Assembly: GCA_964542455.1 (NCBI GenBank)
Contig: CAZIUC010000005.1
Location: forward strand, 1 to 64,000
Direction of reading: 5' to 3'
DNA: 64,000 bases
From: PFJX01 sp964542455
GTDB lineage: Bacteria > Pseudomonadota > Gammaproteobacteria > Burkholderiales > Thiobacillaceae
Positions within the stretch are counted from its first letter, which is position 1, and each line of letters opens with the position of its first letter. The position numbers and the translations under genes were made by a program. This document shows positions 56,474 through 64,000 of this stretch, in pieces. The notes beneath the pieces are model-generated. The model was given only the letters and a program-made list of their open reading frames with translations. It had not been told where the DNA came from and ran no database searches.

Positions 56474-57238
56474 ATGAATTCGCTCACCATTTCGCGTCCT
56501 CCCGCATCCGCTGGCCTGCTCTGGATCAAGGAAGGCTGGCGGATATTCAAGCAGTCGCCCATCCCCTGGATGGGCATGACCGCCCTGGCCTTCATGGTGG
56601 TCATCGGTGTGAGCATGATTCCCTGGGTCGGCCGTTTCGCCATCGAGTTGCTTTCCCCCTTCCTGGTGGCGGGCTATTTCTCCGCCAGCCGCGCCGCCCT
56701 CGCCGGTGAACCCGTCACCTTCATCCATCTCGCCGCCGGCAGCCAGAGCGGCCGCGATACCCTGTTGCGTATCGGCGTGGTTTACATGGTCGGCTCATTG
56801 CTGGTCTTCGCGTTGGTCAACCTCCTGACCGGCAGCGATCTGCGCGAGGTGATGCGGCTGGCCCAAGACCCCGCCACGACACCTCCGGCTGAACTTGAAC
56901 GTTTGGTCGCGGCCGCCCTGCCCGCCATGCTGCTGGCCTCGGCCCTGTTCGCGCCGCTGCTCATGGCCACCTGGTTCTCCCCCGGCCTGGCCCTGTTCGA
57001 CGCATTCCCCACCGGGCGCGCGCTCTGGTGGAGCCTCTGGGCCTGCTGGGTGAGCTGGCGCCCGATCCTCTATTACAGCCTGGTTCTGGGCGCGCTCGGC
57101 ACGGTGGCCCTGGTGATTCCCTTCGGCCTGGGCATGCTGGTGTTCCTGCCGGTGACCTTGATCTCCACCTATGTCGCCTACCGGATGATCTTCACGCCCA
57201 TCGAGGAACCGGTATCGGAGCGTGACGAGTCGCCATGA
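56474..57238 (+). CDS. BPSS1780 family membrane protein
   Basis: 254 aa with about five or six membrane segments (MTALAFMVVIGVSMIPWVG, LLRIGVVYMVGSLLVFALV, ALPAMLLASALFAPLLMATW, LVLGALGTVALVIPFGLGML). The N-terminal GLLWIKEGWRIFKQSP and WFSPGLALFDAFPTGRALWW are typical of this betaproteobacterial family of unknown function. The next gene overlaps it by 4 bp. The start at 56474 follows directly after the terminator of the upstream gene, so its promoter overlaps that region. Confidence 0.85.
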   Translation: MNSLTISRPPASAGLLWIKEGWRIFKQSPIPWMGMTALAFMVVIGVSMIPWVGRFAIELLSPFLVAGYFSASRAALAGEPVTFIHLAAGSQSGRDTLLRIGVVYMVGSLLVFALVNLLTGSDLREVMRLAQDPATTPPAELERLVAAALPAMLLASALFAPLLMATWFSPGLALFDAFPTGRALWWSLWACWVSWRPILYYSLVLGALGTVALVIPFGLGMLVFLPVTLISTYVAYRMIFTPIEEPVSERDESP

Positions 57239-57741
57239 GAACGCTGCTCTTCGCGCTTCTCCTGGCCGGCGGCGCCGTATCGACCAACGAGGTGGCCGCC
57301 GAATTGACCACCGAGCCGGTCAAATTCGGCGACGCGCTCAACCAGAAGTTTCACCACCCGCGCTGCCTGCAATGCCACCAGTTCAACAGCGCCCGGCACC
57401 AGGGCCGCGCCTACAACTCACACAGCGCGCGCTACCTCTGCGACAAGTGCCATAGCGGCAACATCACCGGCCTGCGGCGCGGTGAGTGGATCGCGCCCCT
57501 GGAAGCGATGGACTGGACCGATCTGAACGCGCGGGAAACCTGCCGGATGATCAAGCGCAACCTGTCACGAGGCGACCCGGCGGAGAATATGCGCGAGCAC
57601 CTGTTGCATGACGTTCGTATCCGCTGGGCACTGGACAACGGCATGACCCCCGGCGGCCGCTTCCCCTCCGTCCCCGGTGGCTATGTCGAGTTCGCCAGGC
57701 AGGCCCGGGAATGGGTGGATGGCGGGATGTTGTGCGAGTGA
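57235..57741 (+). CDS. Diheme cytochrome c
   Basis: 168 aa, signal peptide then two heme motifs, CLQCH (HPRCLQCHQFN) and CDKCH (LCDKCHSGN), and the conserved MDWTDLNARETCRMIKRN and REWVDGGMLCE. The pattern HPRCxxCH with a later WVDGGMxC is that of the cytochrome proteins found with isoquinoline 1-oxidoreductase-like molybdenum enzymes, though no such enzyme is adjacent. It overlaps the BPSS1780 gene by 4 bp. A periplasmic electron carrier is the likely role. Confidence 0.85.
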   Translation: MRTLLFALLLAGGAVSTNEVAAELTTEPVKFGDALNQKFHHPRCLQCHQFNSARHQGRAYNSHSARYLCDKCHSGNITGLRRGEWIAPLEAMDWTDLNARETCRMIKRNLSRGDPAENMREHLLHDVRIRWALDNGMTPGGRFPSVPGGYVEFARQAREWVDGGMLCE

Positions 57742-57804
57742 GGCAGGGACCAGGGACGGGCGACAAGAGGCACGAAAACCGGCCTTTACTCGCGCCACTT
57801 TTCC

Positions 57805-58467
57805 ATGCCTGAAATTTCCTTCCTGGCCGTCTTTCTCACCGGTCTGCTTGGCGGCGCGCATTGCGTGGGCATGTGTGGCGGCATCGTCGCGGCGATTTCC
57901 CTGCAGCCGGGGGGCAAGCAGCCATTCACGTTCCATCTGGCTTACAGCGCCGGTCGCATCGCCAGTTATTCGGCGGCGGGGGCGTTGGCGGGGTTGATCG
58001 GCTCGGCGGCTTTTCTGTCGGACACCTTGTACCCCGTGCAGCAGGGGCTCTATTTCCTGGCGCAGGTCGTGCTGATTCTGCTCGGGCTTTATCTCGCCGG
58101 CCTGAACCAGAGCGTGCTGTTTCTGGAGCGGGTGGGCGGGGGGGTGTGGCGGCGAGTTCAGCCGCTGCTGGCGCGGGTGATGCCGATCCGCTCCCTGCCC
58201 CAGGCCCTGGCGGCCGGAGCCTTGTGGGGCTGGTTGCCGTGCGGGCTGGTCTACAGCGTGCTGGTATCCGCCCTGGCTTCCGGCGGGGCGGGGCGGGGCG
58301 CCACCTTGCTGTTGCTGTTTGGTCTCGGCACCCTGCCCAATCTGCTGCTAATGGGCTGGGCGGCGGCTTCGCTACGGGAATGGGTACGCCGGGTCTGGGT
58401 GAAACGGGTGGCCGGCCTGGGGGTGGCCTCGATGGGGATCTGGGGTCTGGTTCAGTTACTGCGCTGA
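57805..58467 (+). CDS. TauE/SafE-like (UreH_2/DsbD_2) membrane protein
   Basis: 220 aa with six hydrophobic segments and the motifs GLLGGAHCVGMCGG in the first and GALWGWLPCGLVYSVLVSAL in the fourth helix. Cys pairs in the membrane place it in the DsbD_2/UreH_2 group, usually labelled sulfite exporter TauE/SafE family. Relatives are encoded beside cbb3 oxidase assembly and copper genes, suggesting thiol or copper transfer in cytochrome maturation. Its end overlaps the convergent DUF4426 gene by 12 bp. Confidence 0.88.
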   Translation: MPEISFLAVFLTGLLGGAHCVGMCGGIVAAISLQPGGKQPFTFHLAYSAGRIASYSAAGALAGLIGSAAFLSDTLYPVQQGLYFLAQVVLILLGLYLAGLNQSVLFLERVGGGVWRRVQPLLARVMPIRSLPQALAAGALWGWLPCGLVYSVLVSALASGGAGRGATLLLLFGLGTLPNLLLMGWAAASLREWVRRVWVKRVAGLGVASMGIWGLVQLLR

Positions 58468-58905
58468 ACCGGACTGTGCGCCGTGGAAGTCACGCGCGAA
58501 CTCGCTCTTCATCACTTTGCCCATCACGTTGGCATTGACCAGGAAGCGCAGGGTATCCGGCGTGGAGACCTGGAATTCGCCCAGGTAGTAGACCGAACCG
58601 CCCTCGTGGACTTCGCGGATGGGAATGTTGGACAGGTTGTTGCGCAGATTGATGGCGCCGGCATATACCTGGCCGGCGATGGTTTCGTTAGCGCCGGATT
58701 TGCCTTTTTTCACGAGGGTAACGGTCAACAGACCTCGTGTCGGGCTGCGTTCCACGTTGTAGTTTTTCGCGGCCTCGGCGGTGAGCTCCGTGGTGGGCAC
58801 GGCGACGCTATACAACTCGATGTCCCTGGTCGAGTAACGGTCGTTGGCCTGGGCCTGGGTGGCAAGCAGAACGACGAGCAGTGGCAACGCGCGTTGGATG
58901 GTCAT
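58456..58905 (-). CDS. DUF4426 family exported protein
   Basis: 149 aa from ATG 58905, which has GAGGAGA six bases upstream; the longer reading from 58938 lacks support. Signal peptide RALPLLVVLLATQAQA, then VPTTELTAEAAKNYNVERS and GGSVYYLGEFQVSTPDTLRF, matching the DUF4426 family of unknown function found across proteobacteria. Convergent with the TauE/SafE-like gene. Confidence 0.83.
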   Translation of the reverse strand: MTIQRALPLLVVLLATQAQANDRYSTRDIELYSVAVPTTELTAEAAKNYNVERSPTRGLLTVTLVKKGKSGANETIAGQVYAGAINLRNNLSNIPIREVHEGGSVYYLGEFQVSTPDTLRFLVNANVMGKVMKSEFARDFHGAQSGSAQ

Positions 58906-58952
58906 GGGTATCTCCTCGATGTTTTGTCTCGGCCGCAACTATAGCGCTGTAG

Positions 58953-58991
58953 GTCGGAAATGCCGGAGCCTTCATGCCGGCGCCTTCCGAC
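58953..58991. repeat. REP-like palindrome upstream of hslU
   Basis: GTCGGAA/TTCCGAC outer arms around TGCCGG and GCCGGC half-sites. It occupies part of the 172-bp gap between divergent DUF4426 and hslU, where hslV would normally be found further upstream. Confidence 0.6.
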
Positions 58992-59077
58992 AAACCCGGC
59001 GGCAGGCGCTACGGGGTTCACGAGTCGCCACGTTGATTCGGGATAAACTGCCCCGTCTTTTTTTGCCTCGAACCACC

Positions 59078-60403
59078 ATGACCCAGATGACCCCCCAGGA
59101 AATCGTTCACGAACTCGACAAGAATATCGTCGGCCAGAATGCGGCCAAGCGCGCCTGTGCCATCGCCTTGCGCAATCGCTGGCGGCGCATGCAAGTGGAA
59201 GGCGAGCTACGCCAGGAAATCACGCCCAAGAACATCCTCATGATCGGCCCCACCGGGGTCGGCAAGACCGAGATCGCGCGGCGCCTGGCGCGGCTGTCCG
59301 GGGCGCCGTTCATCAAGGTGGAAGCCACCAAGTTCACAGAGGTGGGTTATGTCGGCAAGGATGTCGACAGCATCATTCGCGACCTTGCCGAAATCGCCAT
59401 CAAGCAGGCGCGCGAGGAGGCCACCCGCAAAGTGGCGATGCGCGCCGAAGAGGGCGCCGAGGAACGCATCCTCGACGCCCTATTGCCGGGCGCCCGCGAC
59501 GCCTGGGAGGAAGGTTCCACAAAAGAGGAATCGGCCACCCGGCAGAAATTCCGCAAGATGTTGCGCGAGGGGCAGTTGAACGACAAGGAAATCGAACTCG
59601 ACCTGGCGGCGCCTTCGTCGAGCATGGAAATCTTCGCGCCGCCCGGCATGGAAGAGCTCACCAACCAGCTCCAGGGAATGTTCCAGAATCTGGGCAACCG
59701 CCGAACCCAGAAGAAGAAACTGAAGATCGCCGAAGCGATGAAGCTGTTGACCGATGAGGAAGCCGGCAAGCTGGTCAACGAGGAGGAATTGAAGCTCGCG
59801 GCGCTCTACAACGTCGAATCCAACGGCATCGTCTTCCTCGATGAAGTGGACAAGATCGCCGGCCGCGAGAGCCAGGGCGCCGATGTTTCCCGGCAAGGCG
59901 TGCAGCGCGATCTGCTGCCGCTGGTGGAAGGCGCCACCGTCTCCACCAAGATCGGCATGATCAAGACCGACCACATCCTGTTCATCGCCAGCGGCGCCTT
60001 CCATCTCTCCAAACCGTCCGACCTCATTCCGGAATTGCAGGGACGTTTTCCGATCCGGGTGGAGCTGCAAAGCCTGACGGTCGCCGACTTCGAACGCATC
60101 CTCACCAGCACCGATGCCTGCCTCACGCGGCAATATCAGGCGCTGATGGAAACCGAAGGCGTGAAACTGGAGTTCACCCCCGAGGCCATTCGCCGCCTCG
60201 CCGAGATTGCCTGGAGCGTCAACGAACGTACCGAAAACATCGGCGCGCGCCGGCTTTACACGGTGATGGAACGCCTGCTCGACGACCTCTCCTTCGATGC
60301 CGACAGGCGTGGCGGCGAGACGCTCAACATCGACGCCGCCTATGTCGATGCCCGCCTGAAGGAACTGGCGGCAAGCGAAGATTTGGCGAGATATGTGCTG
60401 TAA
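59078..60403 (+). CDS. hslU: HslU, ATPase subunit of the HslUV protease
   Basis: 441-aa AAA+ unfoldase, full length. MTPQEIVHELDKNIVGQNAA starts the family sequence; Walker A is GPTGVGKTEIARRLA, Walker B GIVFLDEVDKIA, with the inserted I-domain (about 110-240; ERILDALLPGARDAWEE) and sensor 2 GARRLYTVMERLL. The C-terminal RYVL docks into HslV. The peptidase gene hslV, which usually lies directly upstream, is not in the window. The start at 59078 is the family start. A repeat element follows the gene. Confidence 0.95.
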   Translation: MTQMTPQEIVHELDKNIVGQNAAKRACAIALRNRWRRMQVEGELRQEITPKNILMIGPTGVGKTEIARRLARLSGAPFIKVEATKFTEVGYVGKDVDSIIRDLAEIAIKQAREEATRKVAMRAEEGAEERILDALLPGARDAWEEGSTKEESATRQKFRKMLREGQLNDKEIELDLAAPSSSMEIFAPPGMEELTNQLQGMFQNLGNRRTQKKKLKIAEAMKLLTDEEAGKLVNEEELKLAALYNVESNGIVFLDEVDKIAGRESQGADVSRQGVQRDLLPLVEGATVSTKIGMIKTDHILFIASGAFHLSKPSDLIPELQGRFPIRVELQSLTVADFERILTSTDACLTRQYQALMETEGVKLEFTPEAIRRLAEIAWSVNERTENIGARRLYTVMERLLDDLSFDADRRGGETLNIDAAYVDARLKELAASEDLARYVL

Positions 60404-60445
60404 CGGGCGCGGCGGAGTGCGTGCGAAGGCCGTCCCCCCTTTGAA

Positions 60446-60624
60446 GACGCATTTCTTGTTGGCTGTTGATATGAATGAGGAGGCCGGGGAGTGTGGCTTC
60501 CCCCTTTATCAAAGGGGGATCGAGGGGGATTTCGCCAAGGGCGGCGCCTGTAGAAGCATCCGAAAATCCCTGATAAAGCCCCTACCCTTCGGTACCACAA
60601 CTCCTCTTTGGGAAAGGGGGGGGT
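60446..60624 (+). repeat. Dispersed CCCCCTTT/AAAGGGGG repeat, copy 4
   Basis: Shares the left flank of copy 1 (ATTTCTTGTTGGCTGTTGAT, then GGGAGTGTGGCTTCCCCCTTT) and AAAGGGGGATCGAGGGGGATTT, but its right half is strongly diverged up to CTTTGGGAAAGGGGGGGG. It fills the 229-bp gap between hslU and the deaminase gene; its final G-run may serve as the ribosome site of the latter. Confidence 0.75.
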
Positions 60625-60632
60625 AGCGCGCC

Positions 60633-61190
60633 ATGCTCCCCATCCATCTCGACCTCTCCCTGCCCGATTGGGTGGCTCGCCACGTCACCGCCTGGCCGGA
60701 CGCCGTCGATGATCCGACGCGCATGCGCCTGGTTCTGGGACTTGCCCGGGAGCATGTCGAGCGGGATGGTGGCGGGCCTTTCGCCGCGGCGGTGTTTGCC
60801 GAGGAGAGGGTGGTCGCGGTGGGCGTCAACCGCGTGCTGCCGGAGCAGAACTCGTTGTTGCATGCCGAGGTGCTGGCCATCATGTTGGCCGAAAAATATT
60901 TCGCCAGCCACAACCTTGGCGCGGCCGATCTGCCGCGACTGGAACTGGTCTGCTCCTGCGCGCCTTGCGCCATGTGTCTGGGCGCGATTCTCTGGAGTGG
61001 CCTCAAGCGGGTGGTGAGCGGCGCCTTGCGCGAAGATGCCGAACTGGCCGGCTTTGACGAGGGCCCGGTGTTCCCCGCCTCGCATCGCTATCTTGAAGCG
61101 CGCGGTATCGAACTGGTGCACGGAGTGCTACGCGAGGAAGCGCGGGAGGTGTTCGACTTGTATCGGTCTCGGGGCGGGCGACTGTATTGA
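60633..61190 (+). CDS. Nucleoside deaminase (CDA superfamily)
   Basis: 185-aa zinc deaminase with HAEVLAI (zinc His and catalytic Glu) and CAPCAMCLGAILWSGL (PCxxC zinc Cys pair). The C-terminal part (VSGALREDAELAGFDEGPVF, DLYRSRGGRLY) matches guanine/cytosine-deaminase-like proteins rather than the tRNA deaminase TadA. The substrate is uncertain. The ATG at 60633 follows a G8 run in the repeat. No obvious operon partner. Confidence 0.88.
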   Translation: MLPIHLDLSLPDWVARHVTAWPDAVDDPTRMRLVLGLAREHVERDGGGPFAAAVFAEERVVAVGVNRVLPEQNSLLHAEVLAIMLAEKYFASHNLGAADLPRLELVCSCAPCAMCLGAILWSGLKRVVSGALREDAELAGFDEGPVFPASHRYLEARGIELVHGVLREEAREVFDLYRSRGGRLY

Positions 61191-61262
61191 CCTGGAAATG
61201 ACGGTTGGCTAGCGACCCAAAAGTATCTCGCCATCGGGCGCGCGCAACCGCCGCTTCGAGGT

Positions 61263-61715
61263 TCAGTGACGGGAGTGCCGCATGCCTCCGCTTTTGCGCG
61301 CCACGGCTTCCATCACCAGGTTCTGTTCCTTGCCGTCCGCGCCCCTGACGGTCAGCGTCATCGGCACTTTCTGGCCATCCCTGATTTGTTCCTTGAGGCC
61401 GATGAACATGACATGCAGGCCTCCCGGTTCCAGACTCACGGTCTGACCTTTGGGCAGCGCGATTTCCTTCATCTGGCGCATTTCCATGACGCCGTTTTCC
61501 ATTCTCATGAAATGCAGTTCCAAGGTTCGCGAGACCGGGCTCGTGCCGCCGAGCAGGGTCATGTCGGCATCGGCGGTGAGGTTCATGAAACCGCCGGCAA
61601 CCTGCTGGCCGGGTGCGGTGGCGCGCACCCAGGCGTTCTCCACCTTCACGTTGTCGGCCAGGACAGGGGTGGCCAGGGTCAGGCCGAGAAGCAATGTCAG
61701 CAGGGTGCGTTGCAT
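61263..61715 (-). CDS. Copper chaperone PCu(A)C
   Basis: 150-aa periplasmic copper chaperone. Signal peptide (TLLTLLLGLTLATPVLA), then ENAWVRATAPGQQVAGGFMNL and the copper-binding His/Met set: LHFMRMENGVMEMRQM and GGLHVMFIGL, matching HxM-type ligands of the family. It delivers Cu to the CuA or CuB site of terminal oxidases. It follows the TonB copper receptor gene by 95 bp on the same strand, forming an uptake-to-oxidase route. The C-terminal tail SGGMRHSRH adds possible metal ligands. Confidence 0.92.
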   Translation of the reverse strand: MQRTLLTLLLGLTLATPVLADNVKVENAWVRATAPGQQVAGGFMNLTADADMTLLGGTSPVSRTLELHFMRMENGVMEMRQMKEIALPKGQTVSLEPGGLHVMFIGLKEQIRDGQKVPMTLTVRGADGKEQNLVMEAVARKSGGMRHSRH

Positions 61716-61810
61716 GGTGTTTCCTCTCTCAGGTAGGTCAGGTTGCCGCGGGCTGCCTGACGTTCACGGTGACAGGTAGCGACAAGGCCACCACCCGCGT
61801 TCCGGTACGG

Positions 61811-63817
61811 TCAGAAATTCGCGTTCAGTTTGAGCCACAGCGTGCGGCCGGGTTCGTTGACTCTGGTGCTGGTGGAATAGCCCACCGGTACGGCTGTGGG
61901 GGTGCCGGTTCGGCTGATGTGTTCGGCGTAGATTCGGTCGAACAGATTGTCCACCCCGGCGGTGAGTTTGACATCCTTGCGCGGCTTCCAGCCGGCGTTT
62001 AGGGAGAACACGGCGAAGCCGGGCGTGCGGCCGATGTCCTGGCCGACGATGCTGCCGTAGCCGACATGCACGCGATCCTGCTCCGCCACCAGGCGTAGCA
62101 GCGAGCCGAAAGACCAGACGCGGTCGTCGTACTCGACGCCGATGCGCCCCTCCAGCGGCGGCATCTGGGCTAGCGGCACGTTGTCGGTGTCGTTCTCTCC
62201 GCGCACATAGGCCAGGCTGGCAAAGGTTTTCCAGCGCTCATCGAAGCGGTAAGACATGTCCGACTCGAAGCCGGTGGTGCTGGCGTCGATGTTGCGTATG
62301 GAATTCACACCGGCGACGCTGCGCGTCAGCATGTAATCGTCGATGCGCGCGCGATATGCCGCCAGGTTGGCGCGCCAGGGGCCGGCGGCGTAATGCAGGC
62401 CGATGTCGAACTGGGTATTGGTCTCCGGCCTGAGCGCGCCGGTGTTGCTGAGACCGCCATAGGTGGTCGCCTCCCAATGATCCATCGGCCGTTGCGCGCG
62501 GCCCAGGCCGACGTAAAAGGTGGCGGGTGTGGCGGCCAGATTCCGTTCATAGCGCAGGAAAGCGCTGCTCAGATTCTGCTCGGCGTTGGCCTTCCAATTC
62601 AGCGTTTCGCTGGCACTGGTCAGCACGGCGGTCGAGGCATACGACCAGCGGTCGGCGGAAAACCATTCCTGGCGCATGCCGCCCAGGATGCGCGAACGGC
62701 TGTCCAGGTCATGCTCAAGTTCGATGAACACGTTACCGGTGCCCGCCTCCAGGTCGGCCAGACGTTTGTAGGCATCCACCGTCACGTTGCCGCCTGTCGA
62801 GGTGCGCAAGGTATGTTCATTGCGCTCGTATCCGGCGCCTATGGTCAGCATCGTCTGATCACCGGGAACAAGATCCAGTGAGACGCGCGCGCCCTGGGTC
62901 TTGCGGTCCGGGTTGTTGAACATGGCCATGCCCGCGGGACGGGTGCGCAGCGTGTAGTTGTCCATCACATGGTCGATGTAGTTATGGAACACCTGCGCTT
63001 CGAGCTTGCCGACCAGTGGCGTGAGATTGGTGCGCGTGAATTTCAGGCCCACGCCCTCGCGGGCGAACTTGGCCCCATCCATGGTGCGATCCGCGTAGGC
63101 GGCCTGGCCGTCACTGGCGTCCAGCGACACTTCGACACGGGTGTCCTGATCCGGCGTCCATCCCCCCACCGCGCCGGCGTTCCAGCGCGTGTAGGCGGAA
63201 TGCACCTTGTTGCCGCTACCGTCCTGGTAATCGTTGGCATCGGTATGTGAGCCGAAGCCACGCACATAGGCACGGCCATTACCGTAAGTGGCATCCGCCA
63301 CCACGTCATTGCGGCCCCAACTGCCCACGGTAGCCGATAGCAATGCGCGCTTTTCCTCACGCGCGAAGGCGGGCTTCTTGCGCTCGAATTTCACCAAGCC
63401 GGCCACATTGGCGCCATCAGCCACGCTTTGCGGCCCCTTGAGGACGGTCACCTGGTCGTACACTTCCGGGAAGATATAGGCGGTGGGCGGGTCCATCCGC
63501 ATGCCGCAGCCACCCAGGATGTGTTGATCGTCCACCAGGATGTTCAGGCGCGAGCCGGCCATGCCACGCAGGATCGGATCGCCATCCGTGCCACCCTTGC
63601 GGATTACGTTGAAGCCCGGGATGCTTTTCAGATAGTCCGCGCCATCATGTGCCGGCACCGGCTGGCGCGGGGCCTTGGGATCACTGACCACGGTAAGCGG
63701 CAGGGACATGGGCGTCGCGGTGACGACGATCTCATCCAACATCGGAATATCGGCGGCGACACCATACCAAGGGCAAGCGGCGAGCAGGGCGATAAGGGGC
63801 TTCAGGCGCGACTTCAT
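61811..63817 (-). CDS. TonB-dependent copper receptor (OprC/NosA-like)
   Basis: 668-aa outer-membrane receptor. After a signal peptide, a plug domain (DEIVVTATPMSLPLTVV with TonB box-like start, GADYLKSIPGFNVIRKGG, GSRLNILVDDQHILGGCGMRMDPPTAYI) precedes the 22-strand barrel ending LWLKLNANF. The GGCGMRMDPP motif with Cys and Met is diagnostic of the copper-receptor branch (OprC/NosA). Probably imports Cu for cytochrome oxidases. It is transcribed with the PCu(A)C gene. Confidence 0.93.
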   Translation of the reverse strand: MKSRLKPLIALLAACPWYGVAADIPMLDEIVVTATPMSLPLTVVSDPKAPRQPVPAHDGADYLKSIPGFNVIRKGGTDGDPILRGMAGSRLNILVDDQHILGGCGMRMDPPTAYIFPEVYDQVTVLKGPQSVADGANVAGLVKFERKKPAFAREEKRALLSATVGSWGRNDVVADATYGNGRAYVRGFGSHTDANDYQDGSGNKVHSAYTRWNAGAVGGWTPDQDTRVEVSLDASDGQAAYADRTMDGAKFAREGVGLKFTRTNLTPLVGKLEAQVFHNYIDHVMDNYTLRTRPAGMAMFNNPDRKTQGARVSLDLVPGDQTMLTIGAGYERNEHTLRTSTGGNVTVDAYKRLADLEAGTGNVFIELEHDLDSRSRILGGMRQEWFSADRWSYASTAVLTSASETLNWKANAEQNLSSAFLRYERNLAATPATFYVGLGRAQRPMDHWEATTYGGLSNTGALRPETNTQFDIGLHYAAGPWRANLAAYRARIDDYMLTRSVAGVNSIRNIDASTTGFESDMSYRFDERWKTFASLAYVRGENDTDNVPLAQMPPLEGRIGVEYDDRVWSFGSLLRLVAEQDRVHVGYGSIVGQDIGRTPGFAVFSLNAGWKPRKDVKLTAGVDNLFDRIYAEHISRTGTPTAVPVGYSTSTRVNEPGRTLWLKLNANF

Positions 63818-64000
63818 TCCGGACTCCGTTAGTGAAACAAACGCGGCATGGTAGGAAGCGCGCTTTCATCCGGGAATGTGGCAAATTGTCGCGGTCCATG
63901 AACCTAGAAACCTCAGTTGACCGCTCCTTAGCCCTTGTGAGGCCGCATGGATACTGGCGTTAACGCCTCCGATAGCGCTCACCGATGGGTGAGTCCGCTA
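63818..64000. other. Right-edge gap without a gene
   Basis: 183 bp upstream of the copper receptor gene; it should hold its promoter. I see no clear operator, repeat or gene start. TGAACCTAGAAACCTCAGTT near 63900 may be the end of a further element but continues outside the window. Confidence 0.5.

Overview
GC-rich, gene-dense chromosomal DNA. The gene content (pilGHIJ-chpA twitching chemotaxis cluster, folE2, DUF2782 and BPSS1780-type membrane proteins, many c-type cytochromes, a DsrS-like protein, copper uptake genes) suggests a respiratory betaproteobacterium, perhaps a Thiobacillaceae/Hydrogenophilales-like sulfur or metal oxidiser. That placement is inference from gene families only. I recognised no tRNA, rRNA, CRISPR array or prophage.

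Layout. (1) 1-10.8 kb: a cytochrome c gene cut by the 3' end of an antisense group II intron, then the type IV pilus chemotaxis operon pilG-pilH-pilI-pilJ-chpA on the minus strand, led by a PhnD-rhodanese fusion and a rubredoxin. (2) 10.9-15.8 kb: thiD-thiE-hemL (overlapping or nearly so), a DsrS-like gene and convergent folE2. (3) 16-20.3 kb: a cytochrome block. One monoheme cytochrome converges on a four-gene operon encoding a Cyc2-like outer-membrane cytochrome-porin, a class I cytochrome, a cytochrome c' and a diheme cytochrome; a decayed gene lies upstream. (4) 20.3-34.3 kb: Yip1/MarR pair with a nested palindromic operator, a two-component system, a CzcCBA-type efflux operon running without a gap into a Cys-nucleophile esterase, an acyl carrier protein and a ketosynthase, then a protease-dead M48 homologue, DUF4337 and a PAP2 phosphatase.

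(5) 34.3-39.7 kb: an accessory-looking stretch with three near-identical cassettes of a 65-aa Lys/Ala-rich exported protein. Each has the same terminator and the same tandem TTAAGT promoter. They are interspersed with an unrecognised exported protein, a NERD protein with a damaged C-terminus and a toxin-antitoxin pair. (6) 39.7-55.1 kb: polA carrying an in-frame palindromic repeat, then a two-gene surface system: a roughly 2,660-aa DUF11/SdrD-like repeat exoprotein overlapping a roughly 1,455-aa OmpA-domain outer-membrane barrel protein. (7) 55.2-64 kb: LOG, DUF2782, BPSS1780, a diheme cytochrome, TauE/SafE, DUF4426, hslU without adjacent hslV, a nucleoside deaminase and a copper module (PCuAC plus TonB-dependent copper receptor).

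How it works together. Three themes recur: periplasmic and outer-membrane electron transfer, metal handling (CzcCBA, PCuAC, TonB copper receptor) and surface behaviour (twitching chemotaxis, giant exoprotein). A palindrome TTACC-N4-GGTAA occurs both upstream of the Cyc2-like operon and in front of the two-component system, hinting that the response regulator controls extracellular electron transfer genes. Dispersed palindromic repeats of at least three families sit at gene ends and, in polA, inside a gene.
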